From positions 1 through 24,267 of the forward strand of contig CAKTXO010000017.1 of the NCBI GenBank assembly GCA_934630985.1: a stretch of DNA of 24,267 nt, in the 5' to 3' direction. The notes under the pieces are model-generated. The model searched no databases and was not told the origin of the DNA. It saw nothing but the letters and a program-made list of their open reading frames with translations. The DNA is from an uncultured Oscillospiraceae bacterium (GTDB lineage Bacteria > Bacillota > Clostridia > Oscillospirales > Oscillospiraceae). Below, one piece after another: positions 14,718 through 22,790 of this stretch. Each line of letters opens with the position of its first letter. Within the stretch, counting starts at the first letter, position 1. A program made the translations under genes and the position numbers.

Positions 14718-14855
14718 TTCAAAATGTCACGGGCGGCATGGTAATAGCCGCCCCTACATGCGCAACCCCTCTGCGCCTATTGTTTCTACAATGCGGAACG
14801 TGGTACCGCCCCTCATCCACCGCCATAAGGGGCTCCCGCATTTTGACATTTTCAA
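14718..14855. repeat. 138-bp inverted-repeat element with nested stems
   Basis: The ends TTCAAAATGTCA (14718-14729) and TGACATTTTCAA (14844-14855) are inverted with one mismatch. Inside lie GGGCGGC/GCCGCCC (14731-14753) and a longer fold pairing AATGCGG near 14791 with CCGCATT near 14837 and GCCCCT with AGGGGC. There is no coding content. Confidence 0.6.
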
Positions 14856-14868
14856 ATAAAGATGTATT

Positions 14869-15033
14869 TAGGGTCTATCTGAAAACCGTCAACACGCCCA
14901 AACAGCGGGTCTTTTCCACCTGCTGGGCACCATTTTTTCTTGCAATACCCAGAGTATTCCTGCAAAAAAATGGCTTCATCAGGCGGAAAATCCCTCGCCG
15001 TTGGTCATATTTCCGGTTTTCAGATAGACCCTA
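14869..15033. mobile_element. 165-bp MITE-like element with perfect 20-bp terminal inverted repeats
   Basis: TAGGGTCTATCTGAAAACCG at 14869-14888 is exactly repeated in inverted orientation at 15014-15033. Taking GGG...CCC as the element ends leaves TA on both sides, a target duplication typical of Tc1/mariner/IS630-type insertion. It has no coding capacity. It ends only 17 bp before the -35 box of the riboswitch promoter. Confidence 0.75.
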
Positions 15034-15050
15034 ATCCTACTATAATTTTA

Positions 15051-15079
15051 TTGACAGAACGAAAATACTGTGCGATAAT
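15051..15079 (+). promoter_or_regulatory. Promoter of the cobalamin-riboswitch operon
   Basis: A perfect TTGACA (15051-15056), 17 bp, GATAAT (15074-15079) with an extended -10 TG (15071-15072). Transcription should begin near 15086, just upstream of the riboswitch aptamer. Confidence 0.8.
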
Positions 15080-15115
15080 AATAAAAAGTTCACAAAGTCG
15101 GCCGTTTGGCCGCTG

Positions 15116-15267
15116 AAAATAAGTTCGGGCGGTTGCCCGATGAAAAGGGAAGCCGGTGAGAATCCGGGACGATCCCGTCACTGTGATAGCTAGTTTGCGG
15201 CAATATGCCACTGATTTTTTGGGAAGGCGCCGTAAACGTAACTTCAGTCAGGAGACCTGCTTATTTT
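15116..15267 (+). ncRNA. Cobalamin (B12) riboswitch aptamer
   Basis: The conserved cobalamin-aptamer blocks appear in order: AAAAGGGAAGCCGGTGAGAA (15143-15162), CCCGTCACTGTGA (B12 box region, about 15174-15186), GCCACTG (15207-15213), GGGAAGGCG (15221-15229) and AGTCAGGAGACCTGC (15246-15260). A closing P1 helix is visible: AAAATAAG (15116-15123) with CTTATTTT (15260-15267). An extra hairpin CGGCC/GGCCG lies just upstream (about 15099-15112). It senses adenosylcobalamin or a related corrinoid and normally lowers expression when ligand is abundant. Here the switch acts through the intrinsic terminator at 15354. Confidence 0.95.
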
Positions 15268-15353
15268 TGAGAATGCACTTGCGTCGGACAGGGATCATTC
15301 TGCAAAATGAAGCTGTTGCCATTTTGGTGGCGTCTCCTTTGCGTATGTTTTTT

Positions 15354-15378
15354 AGCCGGACGGAAGTCCGGCTTTTTT
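15354..15378 (+). terminator. Riboswitch-controlled intrinsic terminator
   Basis: AGCCGGAC and GTCCGGCT form a perfect 8-bp stem with a GGAA tetraloop, followed by six T residues (15373-15378). It stands between the B12 aptamer and the first structural gene. An upstream CGGAC (15285-15289) could pair with the terminator's GTCCG arm as part of an antiterminator. Confidence 0.9.
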
Positions 15379-15419
15379 GCGCCGTATTTTGGGGACAAAT
15401 TACGAAAGGATGAACAGGT

Positions 15420-16988
15420 ATGAAACATCGGAAAACATGGCTGGCGCTGGCTCTGTGCGCCGCGCTGGTGCTCTCCGGCTGTGCCGGGAAGCAGGAAGAG
15501 GCCAAAGGGGACGCATCCCAAAAGGTACTGAATTTCGGCTGTCAGATGTACGATGACGGCTCTGTCAACACGGCCATGGCCATCAGTTCCTCCTGGAACT
15601 GTATGCGCTATGGCATCAGTGAAGCACTGTTTAAATTCGACGACAATATGGATGTGGAGCCCTGGCTGGCGGAGAGCTATACGGTGAACGACGAGCACAC
15701 TCAGTGGGTCATTACCCTGAAAAAGGACATCAAATTCTCCGACGGCTGCCCCCTGACCCCCTCCAGCGTCAAGGCCTATTTTGATTATCTGAAGGAAGTG
15801 GGCCCCGGCGGCTCTGCCAAGCCCCAGAAATACCTGGAGTATGAGGCGGAGGTCTCCGCCGATGACGCGGCCAACACCGTCACCATTGTGACCTCCAAGC
15901 CCTACGCCAATCTGCCGGGCCAGCTGGCCTATCCTGTCATGGCGATCCTGGATGTGGAGCATACCACGGATTTTGACAACGGTGCCATCGGTACCGGTCC
16001 CTATATGATCGACAAATTCAACGGCGTGGGTGTGGGTTACGATATGAAAGCCAACCCCAACTATCGGGAAAAAGTACCCTATGACAAGATCCATATTCTC
16101 TTTATGGGCGATGCCTCTGCCAAGACCATGGCACTGCAGAGCGGCCAGGTGGACCTGGTGGAGAACATCACCAATGTTTCGGACATCCAGAACTTCCAGC
16201 AGGACGCCAATTACACGGTGGACATTGCCTCCGGTGTGCGCTGCGGTTTCAGCTGGATGAACCTGAATGGGGTTCTTGGCAACAAGACCCTCCGGCAGGC
16301 CATTCTCATGGGCATTGACTATGACACCATCTGCTCCTCCAAGACCATTGGCGGGCTCTACACCGCCGGTTTCTCCGTTCTGCCCTCGACCCTGAACTAT
16401 GGCTACGACAAGCTGGTAAACCCCTATAAGTATGACCCGGAGGGGGCCAAGAAGCTGCTGGACGACGCGGGCATCGTGGATTCTGACGGCGACGGCTTCC
16501 GGGAGCTGGACGGAAAGAAAATCGATTTGCACTATGTTTCCTATGAAAACCGGATGCTCAATGATTTTTCCAACGCCCACATGCAGTATCTGGCGGAGCT
16601 CGGCATTGCCTGCACCGCGGATTTCGGCAGCTCGGACGACCAGTGGAGCAAGCTGGCCGCGGGAGAATACGATCTCAATAACAACAACTGGACCACGGTG
16701 GGCACCGGCGATCCCTTTGAGTATATGGCCAACTGGACCACGGACGGCACCTACTGCGGCTACAGCAATCCCGAGTATGATGCCCTCTATGAGCAGCTCA
16801 AGGGCGAAATGGACGCCGAGAAGCGGGCAGAGCTGATCCGGCAGATGCAGCAGATCGTCATCGATGACGCCCTGGTCATTGTGGACGGCTACTACAACTC
16901 CTCCATGATCTACTCCAAGAACGTGGGCTACGCCCATATCCATACGGCGGACTACTACTGGCTGACCACGGAGATCACACCTGCTTAA
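15420..16988 (+). CDS. ABC transporter substrate-binding lipoprotein, family 5 (Opp/NikA-like)
   Basis: Predicted 522-residue extracytoplasmic binding protein of the SBP_bac_5 family (oligopeptide, dipeptide or nickel type). The N-terminus is a lipoprotein signal peptide with lipobox LSGC (C21), so it should be tethered to the outer face of the membrane. Family blocks include WLAESYTVNDEHTQWVITLK, IKFSDGCPLTPSSVKAYFDY, IGTGPYMIDKF and LRQAILMGIDYD. The ATG at 15420 has AAAGGA 9 nt upstream. It is the first gene behind a cobalamin riboswitch. That makes cobalt, nickel, a metal-chelator complex or a corrinoid-related compound more likely than peptides, but the ligand is inference. A stem-loop follows it, as often seen after highly expressed binding-protein genes. 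Confidence 0.9.
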   Translation: MKHRKTWLALALCAALVLSGCAGKQEEAKGDASQKVLNFGCQMYDDGSVNTAMAISSSWNCMRYGISEALFKFDDNMDVEPWLAESYTVNDEHTQWVITLKKDIKFSDGCPLTPSSVKAYFDYLKEVGPGGSAKPQKYLEYEAEVSADDAANTVTIVTSKPYANLPGQLAYPVMAILDVEHTTDFDNGAIGTGPYMIDKFNGVGVGYDMKANPNYREKVPYDKIHILFMGDASAKTMALQSGQVDLVENITNVSDIQNFQQDANYTVDIASGVRCGFSWMNLNGVLGNKTLRQAILMGIDYDTICSSKTIGGLYTAGFSVLPSTLNYGYDKLVNPYKYDPEGAKKLLDDAGIVDSDGDGFRELDGKKIDLHYVSYENRMLNDFSNAHMQYLAELGIACTADFGSSDDQWSKLAAGEYDLNNNNWTTVGTGDPFEYMANWTTDGTYCGYSNPEYDALYEQLKGEMDAEKRAELIRQMQQIVIDDALVIVDGYYNSSMIYSKNVGYAHIHTADYYWLTTEITPA

Positions 16989-17006
16989 AGAAAAAAACGT
17001 TTCTCG

Positions 17007-17034
17007 CACAGCCGGGGCTTCGGTCTCGGCTGTG
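17007..17034 (+). promoter_or_regulatory. Intercistronic stem-loop after the binding-protein gene
   Basis: CACAGCCG (17007-17014) and CGGCTGTG (17027-17034) form a perfect 8-bp stem. No T-tract follows, so it is unlikely to terminate. It probably protects the upstream mRNA and raises binding protein over permease levels. Confidence 0.55.
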
Positions 17035-17068
17035 TATGCAGTGTATGTAAAAGAGAGGAGGCTGGGCC

Positions 17069-18016
17069 TTGAAGAAGAAAAAACTGGCCCTTCGGCTGGC
17101 GCAGATCCTGGTGGTGCTGGTAGGAATCAGCTTTGTGACCTTTTTGCTGACCTACCTGTCCCCGGGCGACCCCGTGCGCAATATGTATACCGCCGCGGGG
17201 ATCATGCCCACGGAGGAACTGGTGGCGGAAACCCGGCAGGAGCTGGGCCTCAATGATCCGCTGCCGACCCAGTATCTCCGCTGGCTGCGGAACTGCCTGC
17301 GGGGGGACTTCGGAAAATCCTATACCCTGAACAAGCCGGTGACGGAGCTGCTTCTGGGGCGGCTATGGCCCACGGTGAAGCTGACGCTGCTCTCCATGGG
17401 GCTGATGCTGCTGCTGGCGGTGCCCCTTGGGATGCTCTCCGCGGTCTATAAGGATCGGTGGATCGATTATCTGGTCCGGGGGCTGACCTTTGTGGGCTGC
17501 GCCATGCCCAATTTCTGGGTGGGGCTGCTGCTGATGCTGGCCTTCTGCGTCCATATCAAGGCCTTTCCCGTCATCAGCTCTGCCGGGGATCTGCGCAGTA
17601 TTTTCCTGCCGGCCCTGACCCTGGCCCTGGCCATGTCCTCCAAATATACCCGGCAGGTCCGCACGGCGGTGCTGGAGGAGCTGAACCAGGACTATGTGGT
17701 AGGGGCCCGGGCCAGAGGGATTCGGGAATCGGTGATTCTGTGGCGGAATGTGTTTCCCAACGCACTGCTGCCCCTCATCACCATGTTCGGGCTCTCCGTT
17801 GGCAGTCTGCTGGGTGGCACCAGCGTGGTGGAAGTGATTTTTTCCTATCCCGGCCTGGGCAATCTGGCGGTTTCGGCCATCACCTCCAGCGACTATAATC
17901 TGATCCAGGGCTACGTTTTGTGGCTGGCCCTGATCTACATGGTCATCAATCTTCTGGTAGATGCCTCCTATGGGGCCGTAGACCCCAGAATGCGGGCAAA
18001 GGAGCAAAACAAATGA
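17069..18016 (+). CDS. ABC transporter permease 1 (OppB/NikB-like)
   Basis: Predicted 315-residue membrane permease of the binding-protein-dependent transport family. The N-terminal helix (LAQILVVLVGISFVTFLLTY) is followed by the LSPGDP motif typical of OppB/DppB/NikB. About five more helices follow, and the cytoplasmic EAA-like loop DYVVGARARGIRESVILWRN contacts the ATPases. The start is TTG at 17069, preceded by GAGAGGAGG 8 nt upstream; no ATG in frame has comparable support. The stop overlaps the next start (ATGA), so the two permeases are translationally coupled. Confidence 0.92.
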   Translation: MKKKKLALRLAQILVVLVGISFVTFLLTYLSPGDPVRNMYTAAGIMPTEELVAETRQELGLNDPLPTQYLRWLRNCLRGDFGKSYTLNKPVTELLLGRLWPTVKLTLLSMGLMLLLAVPLGMLSAVYKDRWIDYLVRGLTFVGCAMPNFWVGLLLMLAFCVHIKAFPVISSAGDLRSIFLPALTLALAMSSKYTRQVRTAVLEELNQDYVVGARARGIRESVILWRNVFPNALLPLITMFGLSVGSLLGGTSVVEVIFSYPGLGNLAVSAITSSDYNLIQGYVLWLALIYMVINLLVDASYGAVDPRMRAKEQNK

Positions 18017-18840
18017 AAAAGAAAAGTTTTTTCCTTGCCCATAAGCAGTTTACGGTGTTTCTGATCCTGGCGGTGCTGATCATCCTGGGGGCGGTCTTTG
18101 CCCAGGTGGTGACCGGCGGCGCAGATCCGCTGAAGGGCTCCCTGACGGAGGCTCTGGAGGCCCCCAGCCGGGCCCATATTTTCGGCACCGACAAAATGGG
18201 CCGGGACATCTTTACCCGGGTCATTTACGGCGCAAGGGCATCCCTCAGTGCGACCTTCGGCGTGGTGGCGCTGATTTTCCTGGTGGGCACCGCGGCAGGT
18301 GTGACGGCGGGGTATTTTGGGGGCTGGGTGGATGCGGTCATTATGCGTATCGCCGATATGATGCTGGCCTTCCCCGGCCTGGTGCTGGCCCTGGCCGTTG
18401 CCGGTATTATGGGCGCTGGCAGCCGGAATGCGATCATCGCCATTGTGCTGGTCAACTGGACCAAGTACGCAAGACTTTCCAGAAGCCTGGTTCTGAAAAT
18501 CCGGGACCGGGATTATGTGTCGGCGGCCATTGTGACGGGCTCCAAAACAGGACACATGCTGTTTTCCTACATGCTCCCCAACGCCCTGCCCACGCTGATC
18601 ATTACGGCCACCACGGACTTAGGCGGCATGATGCTGGAGCTGGCGGCCCTGTCCTTTCTGGGCTTCGGCACCAAGCCCCCCGCACCGGAATGGGGCTATA
18701 TGCTCAATGAAGGCCGTGCCTGCATGCAGTCCGCACCCTGGATGATGATTTTCCCGGGGCTGGCCATTTTCCTGGTGGTGGTGGTTTTTAACATGCTGGG
18801 AGATTCCGTCCGGGATATTCTTGACCCCAAGGAGGCGTAA
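18013..18840 (+). CDS. ABC transporter permease 2 (OppC/NikC-like)
   Basis: Predicted 275-residue partner permease. The start is the ATG at 18013 that overlaps the previous stop. The layout is a short charged N-terminus and a first helix (FTVFLILAVLIILGAVFA). The OppC-type periplasmic motif HIFGTDKMGRDIFTRVIYGA comes next, then five further helices. The EAA loop DYVSAAIVTGSKTGHMLFSY precedes LPNALPTLI. The C-terminus ends DSVRDILDPKEA, as in most DppC/NikC proteins. It forms the heterodimeric channel with permease 1. Confidence 0.92.
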   Translation: MKKKSFFLAHKQFTVFLILAVLIILGAVFAQVVTGGADPLKGSLTEALEAPSRAHIFGTDKMGRDIFTRVIYGARASLSATFGVVALIFLVGTAAGVTAGYFGGWVDAVIMRIADMMLAFPGLVLALAVAGIMGAGSRNAIIAIVLVNWTKYARLSRSLVLKIRDRDYVSAAIVTGSKTGHMLFSYMLPNALPTLIITATTDLGGMMLELAALSFLGFGTKPPAPEWGYMLNEGRACMQSAPWMMIFPGLAIFLVVVVFNMLGDSVRDILDPKEA

Positions 18841-18843
18841 ACA

Positions 18844-19626
18844 ATGCTGGAACTGGACCATGTTACCATCGGCTATGGGGAAACCCGGGCTGTGGAGGAT
18901 TTTTCTTTGCATATGGAGCCCGGCCAGATCGTCAGCCTGGTGGGCGAGAGCGGCAGCGGGAAGACCAGCGTGATCCGCGCCATCCTGGGGTTGCTTCCGG
19001 GAGGCGGTGCCGTTACCGAAGGAGAAATCCGATTTGACGGAAAGGATTTGCTGGATGTAACGCCGGAGCAGTGGCGGAGCATCCGAGGCCGGGAAATCTC
19101 CATGATTTTTCAGGACAGCGGGGCCATGCTGAACCCTACCCGGAAAATCGGCTCCATTTTTGCGGAGTATCTGCAGACCCATGAGAAACTGACAAAAAAA
19201 GAGGCCTGGGAAAAAGGAACCCGGATGCTTGCCAGAATGCGGCTGCCAAGCCCCGAAAATATCATGCGCTCCTACCCTTTTCAGCTCTCCGGCGGCATGC
19301 AGCAGCGGGTGGGCATTGCCATGGGCATGAGCTATGAGCCCAAGCTGCTGCTGGCGGATGAGCCCACCTCTGCCCTGGATGTGACGACCCAGGCCCAGAT
19401 CGTGGGGGAAATGGCCAGGCTCCGCCGGGACTATGGAACGGCCATTCTGCTGGTCACCCATAATCTGGGGGTTGCCGCCTACTTGTCGGACCGGATTCTG
19501 GTGATGCGTCAGGGGAAAATCGAGGAGGCGGGAGACCGGAATGCCATTCTCCGCGCTTCTTCCAATGCCTACACAAGAAGTCTGCTGGAATCCGTTCCCA
19601 CCATGGGAGGTGCGCGTTATGTCTGA
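18844..19626 (+). CDS. ABC transporter ATP-binding protein 1 (OppD/NikD-like)
   Basis: Predicted 260-residue ATPase. Walker A is GESGSGKT (34-41), the Q-loop lies in SMIFQDSGAMLNP, the signature is LSGGMQQRVGIAMGM, Walker B is LLLADEPTSALD and the switch His is in VTHNLG. It lacks the long Cys-containing C-terminal extension of many OppD proteins and ends soon after YTRSLLESVP, which is closer to NikD length. AAGGAGG sits 7 nt before the ATG, 3 nt after the previous stop. The gene overlaps the next one by 8 nt. Confidence 0.93.
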   Translation: MLELDHVTIGYGETRAVEDFSLHMEPGQIVSLVGESGSGKTSVIRAILGLLPGGGAVTEGEIRFDGKDLLDVTPEQWRSIRGREISMIFQDSGAMLNPTRKIGSIFAEYLQTHEKLTKKEAWEKGTRMLARMRLPSPENIMRSYPFQLSGGMQQRVGIAMGMSYEPKLLLADEPTSALDVTTQAQIVGEMARLRRDYGTAILLVTHNLGVAAYLSDRILVMRQGKIEEAGDRNAILRASSNAYTRSLLESVPTMGGARYV

Positions 19627-20584
19627 ACCGGAAGTGATTTTGGAGGCCCTGCATGTTTGCAAAAACTATCCCGCTTCTGACGGCCGATGGCTGCGGGCCA
19701 ATGATGATGTGTCCGTGAAGCTGGTGAGGGGGAAAACCCTGGGCCTGGTAGGGGAGTCCGGCTGCGGCAAAAGCACATTGATGCGATTCCTGGTGGCCCT
19801 GGACCGGCCGGACAGCGGGCAGATCCTCTATCGGGGCCAGGATATTACAGCCCTTCGGGGAGAGCAGCTGCGGCAGACCCGGCGGCATATTCAGATGGTT
19901 TTTCAAGACCCCGGTGCCTCCTTCAATCCCAAAATGAAGGTCCGGGACATTGTCTGTGAGCCCCTGCTGAATTTTGGCCTGATCTCCCCAAAAGAAAAGG
20001 ATGCGGTATGCCGCGGCCTTCTGGAAACGGTGGAGCTGCCGGGAGATTTTGGGGACCGGTATCCCCACAGCATGAGCGGCGGCCAGCGTCAGCGGGTCGC
20101 CATTGCCCGAGCGCTGGCCCTCCGGCCCGAAATCCTGATTCTGGATGAAGCAACGGCGGCATTGGATGTGTCCGTACAGAAAAACATCATGGAGCTCATC
20201 GTCCGGCTTCAGCGGGAGCAGGGGCTCACCATGGGCTTTATCTGCCATGACATTGCTCTGGTGCAGAGCGTGGCCCATCAGGTGGGGGTCATGTATCTGG
20301 GGAGCCTTGTAGAGGTGCTGCCCGGGGAGCATTTGCGGGAGCAGGCCCGGCATCCCTATACCCGGGCGCTGATCGACGCGGTGCTGGACCTGGATACAGA
20401 CCCGGGGAAGCCCATTACCGTCATGGATTCGGAGCCTCCCAGCCCCCTGGATGTTCCGGCGGGCTGCCCCTTCCGGGACCGCTGCGACCGGTGCTTTGAA
20501 CGCTGCGCCCGGGAAAAACCGGAGATGCGCTGGCTATCCAAAGACCACGGAGTGGCCTGTCATCTGTTTTCCAAAGAAGGGTAG
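19619..20584 (+). CDS. ABC transporter ATP-binding protein 2 (OppF/NikE-like)
   Basis: Predicted 321-residue ATPase and partner of the preceding one. Walker A is GESGCGKST (45-53), the signature is MSGGQRQRVAIARAL, Walker B is LILDEATAALDVSV and the switch His is in ICHDIA. The C-terminus carries the oligopeptide-transporter extension with a cysteine-rich stretch, CPFRDRCDRCFERC; in related OppD/OppF proteins this region may bind an iron-sulfur cluster or metal. The ATG at 19619 was chosen because GGAGG is about 8 nt upstream and the start overlaps the previous stop, giving translational coupling. An in-frame upstream start at 19541 lies inside the previous gene and lacks support. Confidence 0.93.
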   Translation: MSEPEVILEALHVCKNYPASDGRWLRANDDVSVKLVRGKTLGLVGESGCGKSTLMRFLVALDRPDSGQILYRGQDITALRGEQLRQTRRHIQMVFQDPGASFNPKMKVRDIVCEPLLNFGLISPKEKDAVCRGLLETVELPGDFGDRYPHSMSGGQRQRVAIARALALRPEILILDEATAALDVSVQKNIMELIVRLQREQGLTMGFICHDIALVQSVAHQVGVMYLGSLVEVLPGEHLREQARHPYTRALIDAVLDLDTDPGKPITVMDSEPPSPLDVPAGCPFRDRCDRCFERCAREKPEMRWLSKDHGVACHLFSKEG

Positions 20585-20590
20585 GATGCC

Positions 20591-21934
20591 GTGAAGAAAA
20601 ACGAAAGTCTCATTTCCGGCCCCATCGGTCCGGCGCTGCTGGCCTTTGTGGTGCCGCTGATGCTAAGTTCTCTGGTGCAGCAGATGTATGTGACGGCGGA
20701 TGCGGTGATCGTTGGGCGCATTGCGGGCAAAAGCGCGCTGGCGGCCATTGATTCCGTCCATACCCTCTTCCGGTTTCCCATCAATTTCATGAACGGCCTT
20801 GCTGCCGGGGCCACGATCCTGATTTCCCGGCACTTTGGGGCGGAGAACCGGGACGGCTTGCGCTCCTGTGTGCTCTCCGCCGGCGCCCTGGCGGCGCTGC
20901 TTGGAATTCTGTGCGCCGTCGGCGGTGTGCTGCTGACCCCTGGGCTGCTGCAGCTCATGCAGGTGCCGGAAGAAATTTTTGACCAGACCCGGGGCTATAC
21001 GAGCATTTATTTCGGGGGCATCTGGGCCATGATTTTATACAACATGGCCTCCGGCGTCCTGCGGGCCTTCGGAAACTCCAAAAGCCCTCTGTATATTCTG
21101 CTGGTCAGTTCGCTGATCAATATTGTGGGAGACCTTCTGCTGGTGGGAACGCTGGGGATGGGAACCGAAGGCGCGGCCGTGGCAACAGTGTTTGCCCAGA
21201 CGGTCAGCGCGGCTGTGGCTGTGTGGATGGTTTGGAAAATACTTCCGAACCGGCAGGGCCTCCGGCGGCTCCGGCGGTGGCTGGAGCACCTGTGGGCCAT
21301 GATACGCCTGGGCATTCCGCTGGCGCTGCAATCGGTACTGTTCCCGGTGGCCAATTCCATTGTTCAGGCAGCGGTGAACACCATGGGCACGGATACCATT
21401 GCGGCTTGGGGCATCTGTGACAGGCTGGATATGCTCATCTGGCTCCTGGCGGATGCCATGGGCCCGGCGCTGACCACCTACACCGCCCAGAATATGGGCG
21501 CGGGACGCTGGGATCGGGTCTGCGAAGGCAACCGCATCGGCGCGGCCATGTCCGTGGCAGCAGTGGCCGCGGTGAGCCTGGGCCTGTATTTCCTGACGGC
21601 CCCCCTGGGCGGCCTGTTCGTTCCCGTAACGGACGCTCCGGCGGTGGTGCCTCTGGCAGTGGCTTTCATGGGGCGCATGGCTCCGTTTTTCTTCTTTTAC
21701 GCCTTGGCCGAAAGCTTCTCCGGAGCCTGCTGCGGAACGGGGGATACGGTAAGACCCATGATCCTGACCCTTTTATCCATCTGCCTGCTGCGGGTGCTGG
21801 GCATCCTGCTGCTGCTTCCCAGGCAGCATACCATGGAATGCATCATTGACATTTACATTGCCTCCTGGATCGCCGCGGGAGTGGGTTTTCTGGTCCTGTG
21901 GCAGTGGGAGAAAAAAAGAGTCCAAAGAACGTAA
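20591..21934 (+). CDS. MATE-family multidrug/metabolite exporter
   Basis: Predicted 447-residue polytopic protein with about 12 helices in two homologous halves. MATE/DinF hallmarks are the N-terminal PLMLSSLVQQMYVTADAVIV segment with GRIAGKSALAA, the NGLAAGATILISRHFGA block, and in the second half AAWGICDRLDMLIWLLADAM and TYTAQNMGAG. MATE pumps export cationic drugs or metabolites using H+ or Na+ gradients. The start is GTG at 20591, 6 nt after the ATPase stop, with GAAGGG upstream. It should therefore be in the same riboswitch-controlled transcript as the importer. Its cargo is unknown; co-regulation suggests export of a chelator, corrinoid or related compound. No clear terminator follows before the helicase remnant. 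Confidence 0.92.
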   Translation: MKKNESLISGPIGPALLAFVVPLMLSSLVQQMYVTADAVIVGRIAGKSALAAIDSVHTLFRFPINFMNGLAAGATILISRHFGAENRDGLRSCVLSAGALAALLGILCAVGGVLLTPGLLQLMQVPEEIFDQTRGYTSIYFGGIWAMILYNMASGVLRAFGNSKSPLYILLVSSLINIVGDLLLVGTLGMGTEGAAVATVFAQTVSAAVAVWMVWKILPNRQGLRRLRRWLEHLWAMIRLGIPLALQSVLFPVANSIVQAAVNTMGTDTIAAWGICDRLDMLIWLLADAMGPALTTYTAQNMGAGRWDRVCEGNRIGAAMSVAAVAAVSLGLYFLTAPLGGLFVPVTDAPAVVPLAVAFMGRMAPFFFFYALAESFSGACCGTGDTVRPMILTLLSICLLRVLGILLLLPRQHTMECIIDIYIASWIAAGVGFLVLWQWEKKRVQRT

Positions 21935-21961
21935 GGCAGCACCTGTGTGGTTGAATGAAAC

Positions 21962-22480
21962 CACCTATCGACGTGTCATTCAGACCTTAAGCGTCAGCGG
22001 AGTGGAGGAATCTACTACATGGGAGAAAGGACCAACACAAGATAAAACTTGTTACTTGGGAAGATTTCGGATGTCGAAAAGCGGATGATGCAAATGTTTT
22101 ATATCACCGTTTGGGGCAAGGCGGTGGAGGACTGGAACGACGAAGAAGTGCTGGACAATCTCTATGCCTTGTCAGACAGCACTACAATGCTGAGTGAGCT
22201 GATTAACCTGCTTCAGTATCGTTTTGAGCAGATCGACTTTATTGACGAACCGGTTGATCTGGGCTTCGACTGCCCGCTGGATTTACATTGCACCTATACC
22301 CGTGACCAACTGCTGGTGGCAATGGACTTTATGAAACCGTCCACCGTTCGTGAGGGTGTGAAATGGCTGCCGGAGAAAAACATTGACGTGTTCTTTGTGA
22401 CGCTGAACAAGGCGGACAAGGACTATTCGCCAACCACCATGTACAACGATTATTCCATCAATGTCATTGCGAACCAGTGA
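21962..22480 (+). pseudogene. Remnant of a DUF3427-type superfamily 2 helicase, frameshifted and truncated
   Basis: The main readable part (22121-22461) encodes AVEDWNDEEVLDNLYALSDS, LQYRFEQIDFIDEPVDLGFD and VKWLPEKNIDVFFVTLNKAD, matching my recollection of the C-terminal DUF3427 region of large DEAD/DEAH helicases. Just upstream another frame reads IKLVTWEDFGCRKADDANVL (from 22042). It joins the downstream frame if one G near 22120 is removed. A further shift near 22040 links it to GGIYYMGERTNTR in a third frame. The helicase motor domain is absent. The 3' end is replaced by the mosaic repeat, which supplies the last residues and the TGA at 22478-22480. An apparent TTG start at 22049 is fortuitous. 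Family assignment is from memory of the sequence pattern; the decay is seen directly. The 5' boundary is uncertain. Confidence 0.7.
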
Positions 22481-22790
22481 CCGATGTCACTGGTGTGGCT
22501 CCCTCCGGTCACAATCCGTTCCTCTTGGCTCCCACTTTGGGGGAGCTGTCACGAAGTGACTGAGAGGGTAGTCACAAGCCCTCTCCGCCTCCGGCACCTC
22601 TCCCAGAGGGAGAGGCAAGTGACCCTCATCCGTCTTGTGCTTGCGGGGGACGCACGAGCCACCTTTACATTATGGAGCAATTGCCACTGGCAATTGTTAG
22701 ATTTTGATTCGCTGCGCGGAGCACCACCCGGAGGGGAAGGCATGGGGAGACGGATTGCCACGGCAGTGTGAGCACTGGCTCGCAATGCCA
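22462..22790. repeat. Mosaic inverted-repeat element, copy 2
   Basis: It begins with the same 39 bases as copy 1 up to GGTGTGGC and ends with CACTGGCTCGCAATGCCA, the inverted counterpart of its own left end. Inside are stem-loops: GCTCCC...GGGGAGC (about 22529-22547), GTCAC-GAA-GTGAC, and a perfect CCTCTCCC-AGA-GGGAGAGG (22597-22615). The 28-bp module at 22700-22727 matches 1668-1695 with one mismatch. The element ends exactly one base before the stop codon of the convergent VWA gene and overlaps the end of the helicase remnant. No gene lies inside. Confidence 0.75.

Noticed and set aside
15261..17009. 582-codon open frame on the minus strand
   Set aside because: It is antisense to the substrate-binding protein gene and the riboswitch, has a low-complexity Gly/Val/His-rich translation, no ribosome binding site and no recognisable domain. 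It is a shadow of a GC-rich gene.
18619..20353. Long minus-strand open frames opposite the ABC ATPases
   Set aside because: Translations are His/Gln/Gly-rich without family motifs, while the plus strand carries complete ATPase genes with good starts.
1349..22790. CRISPR array among the repeats
   Set aside because: The repeats are two distant, inverted-ended mosaic elements plus single hairpins. There is no series of short direct repeats with uniform spacers and no cas gene.
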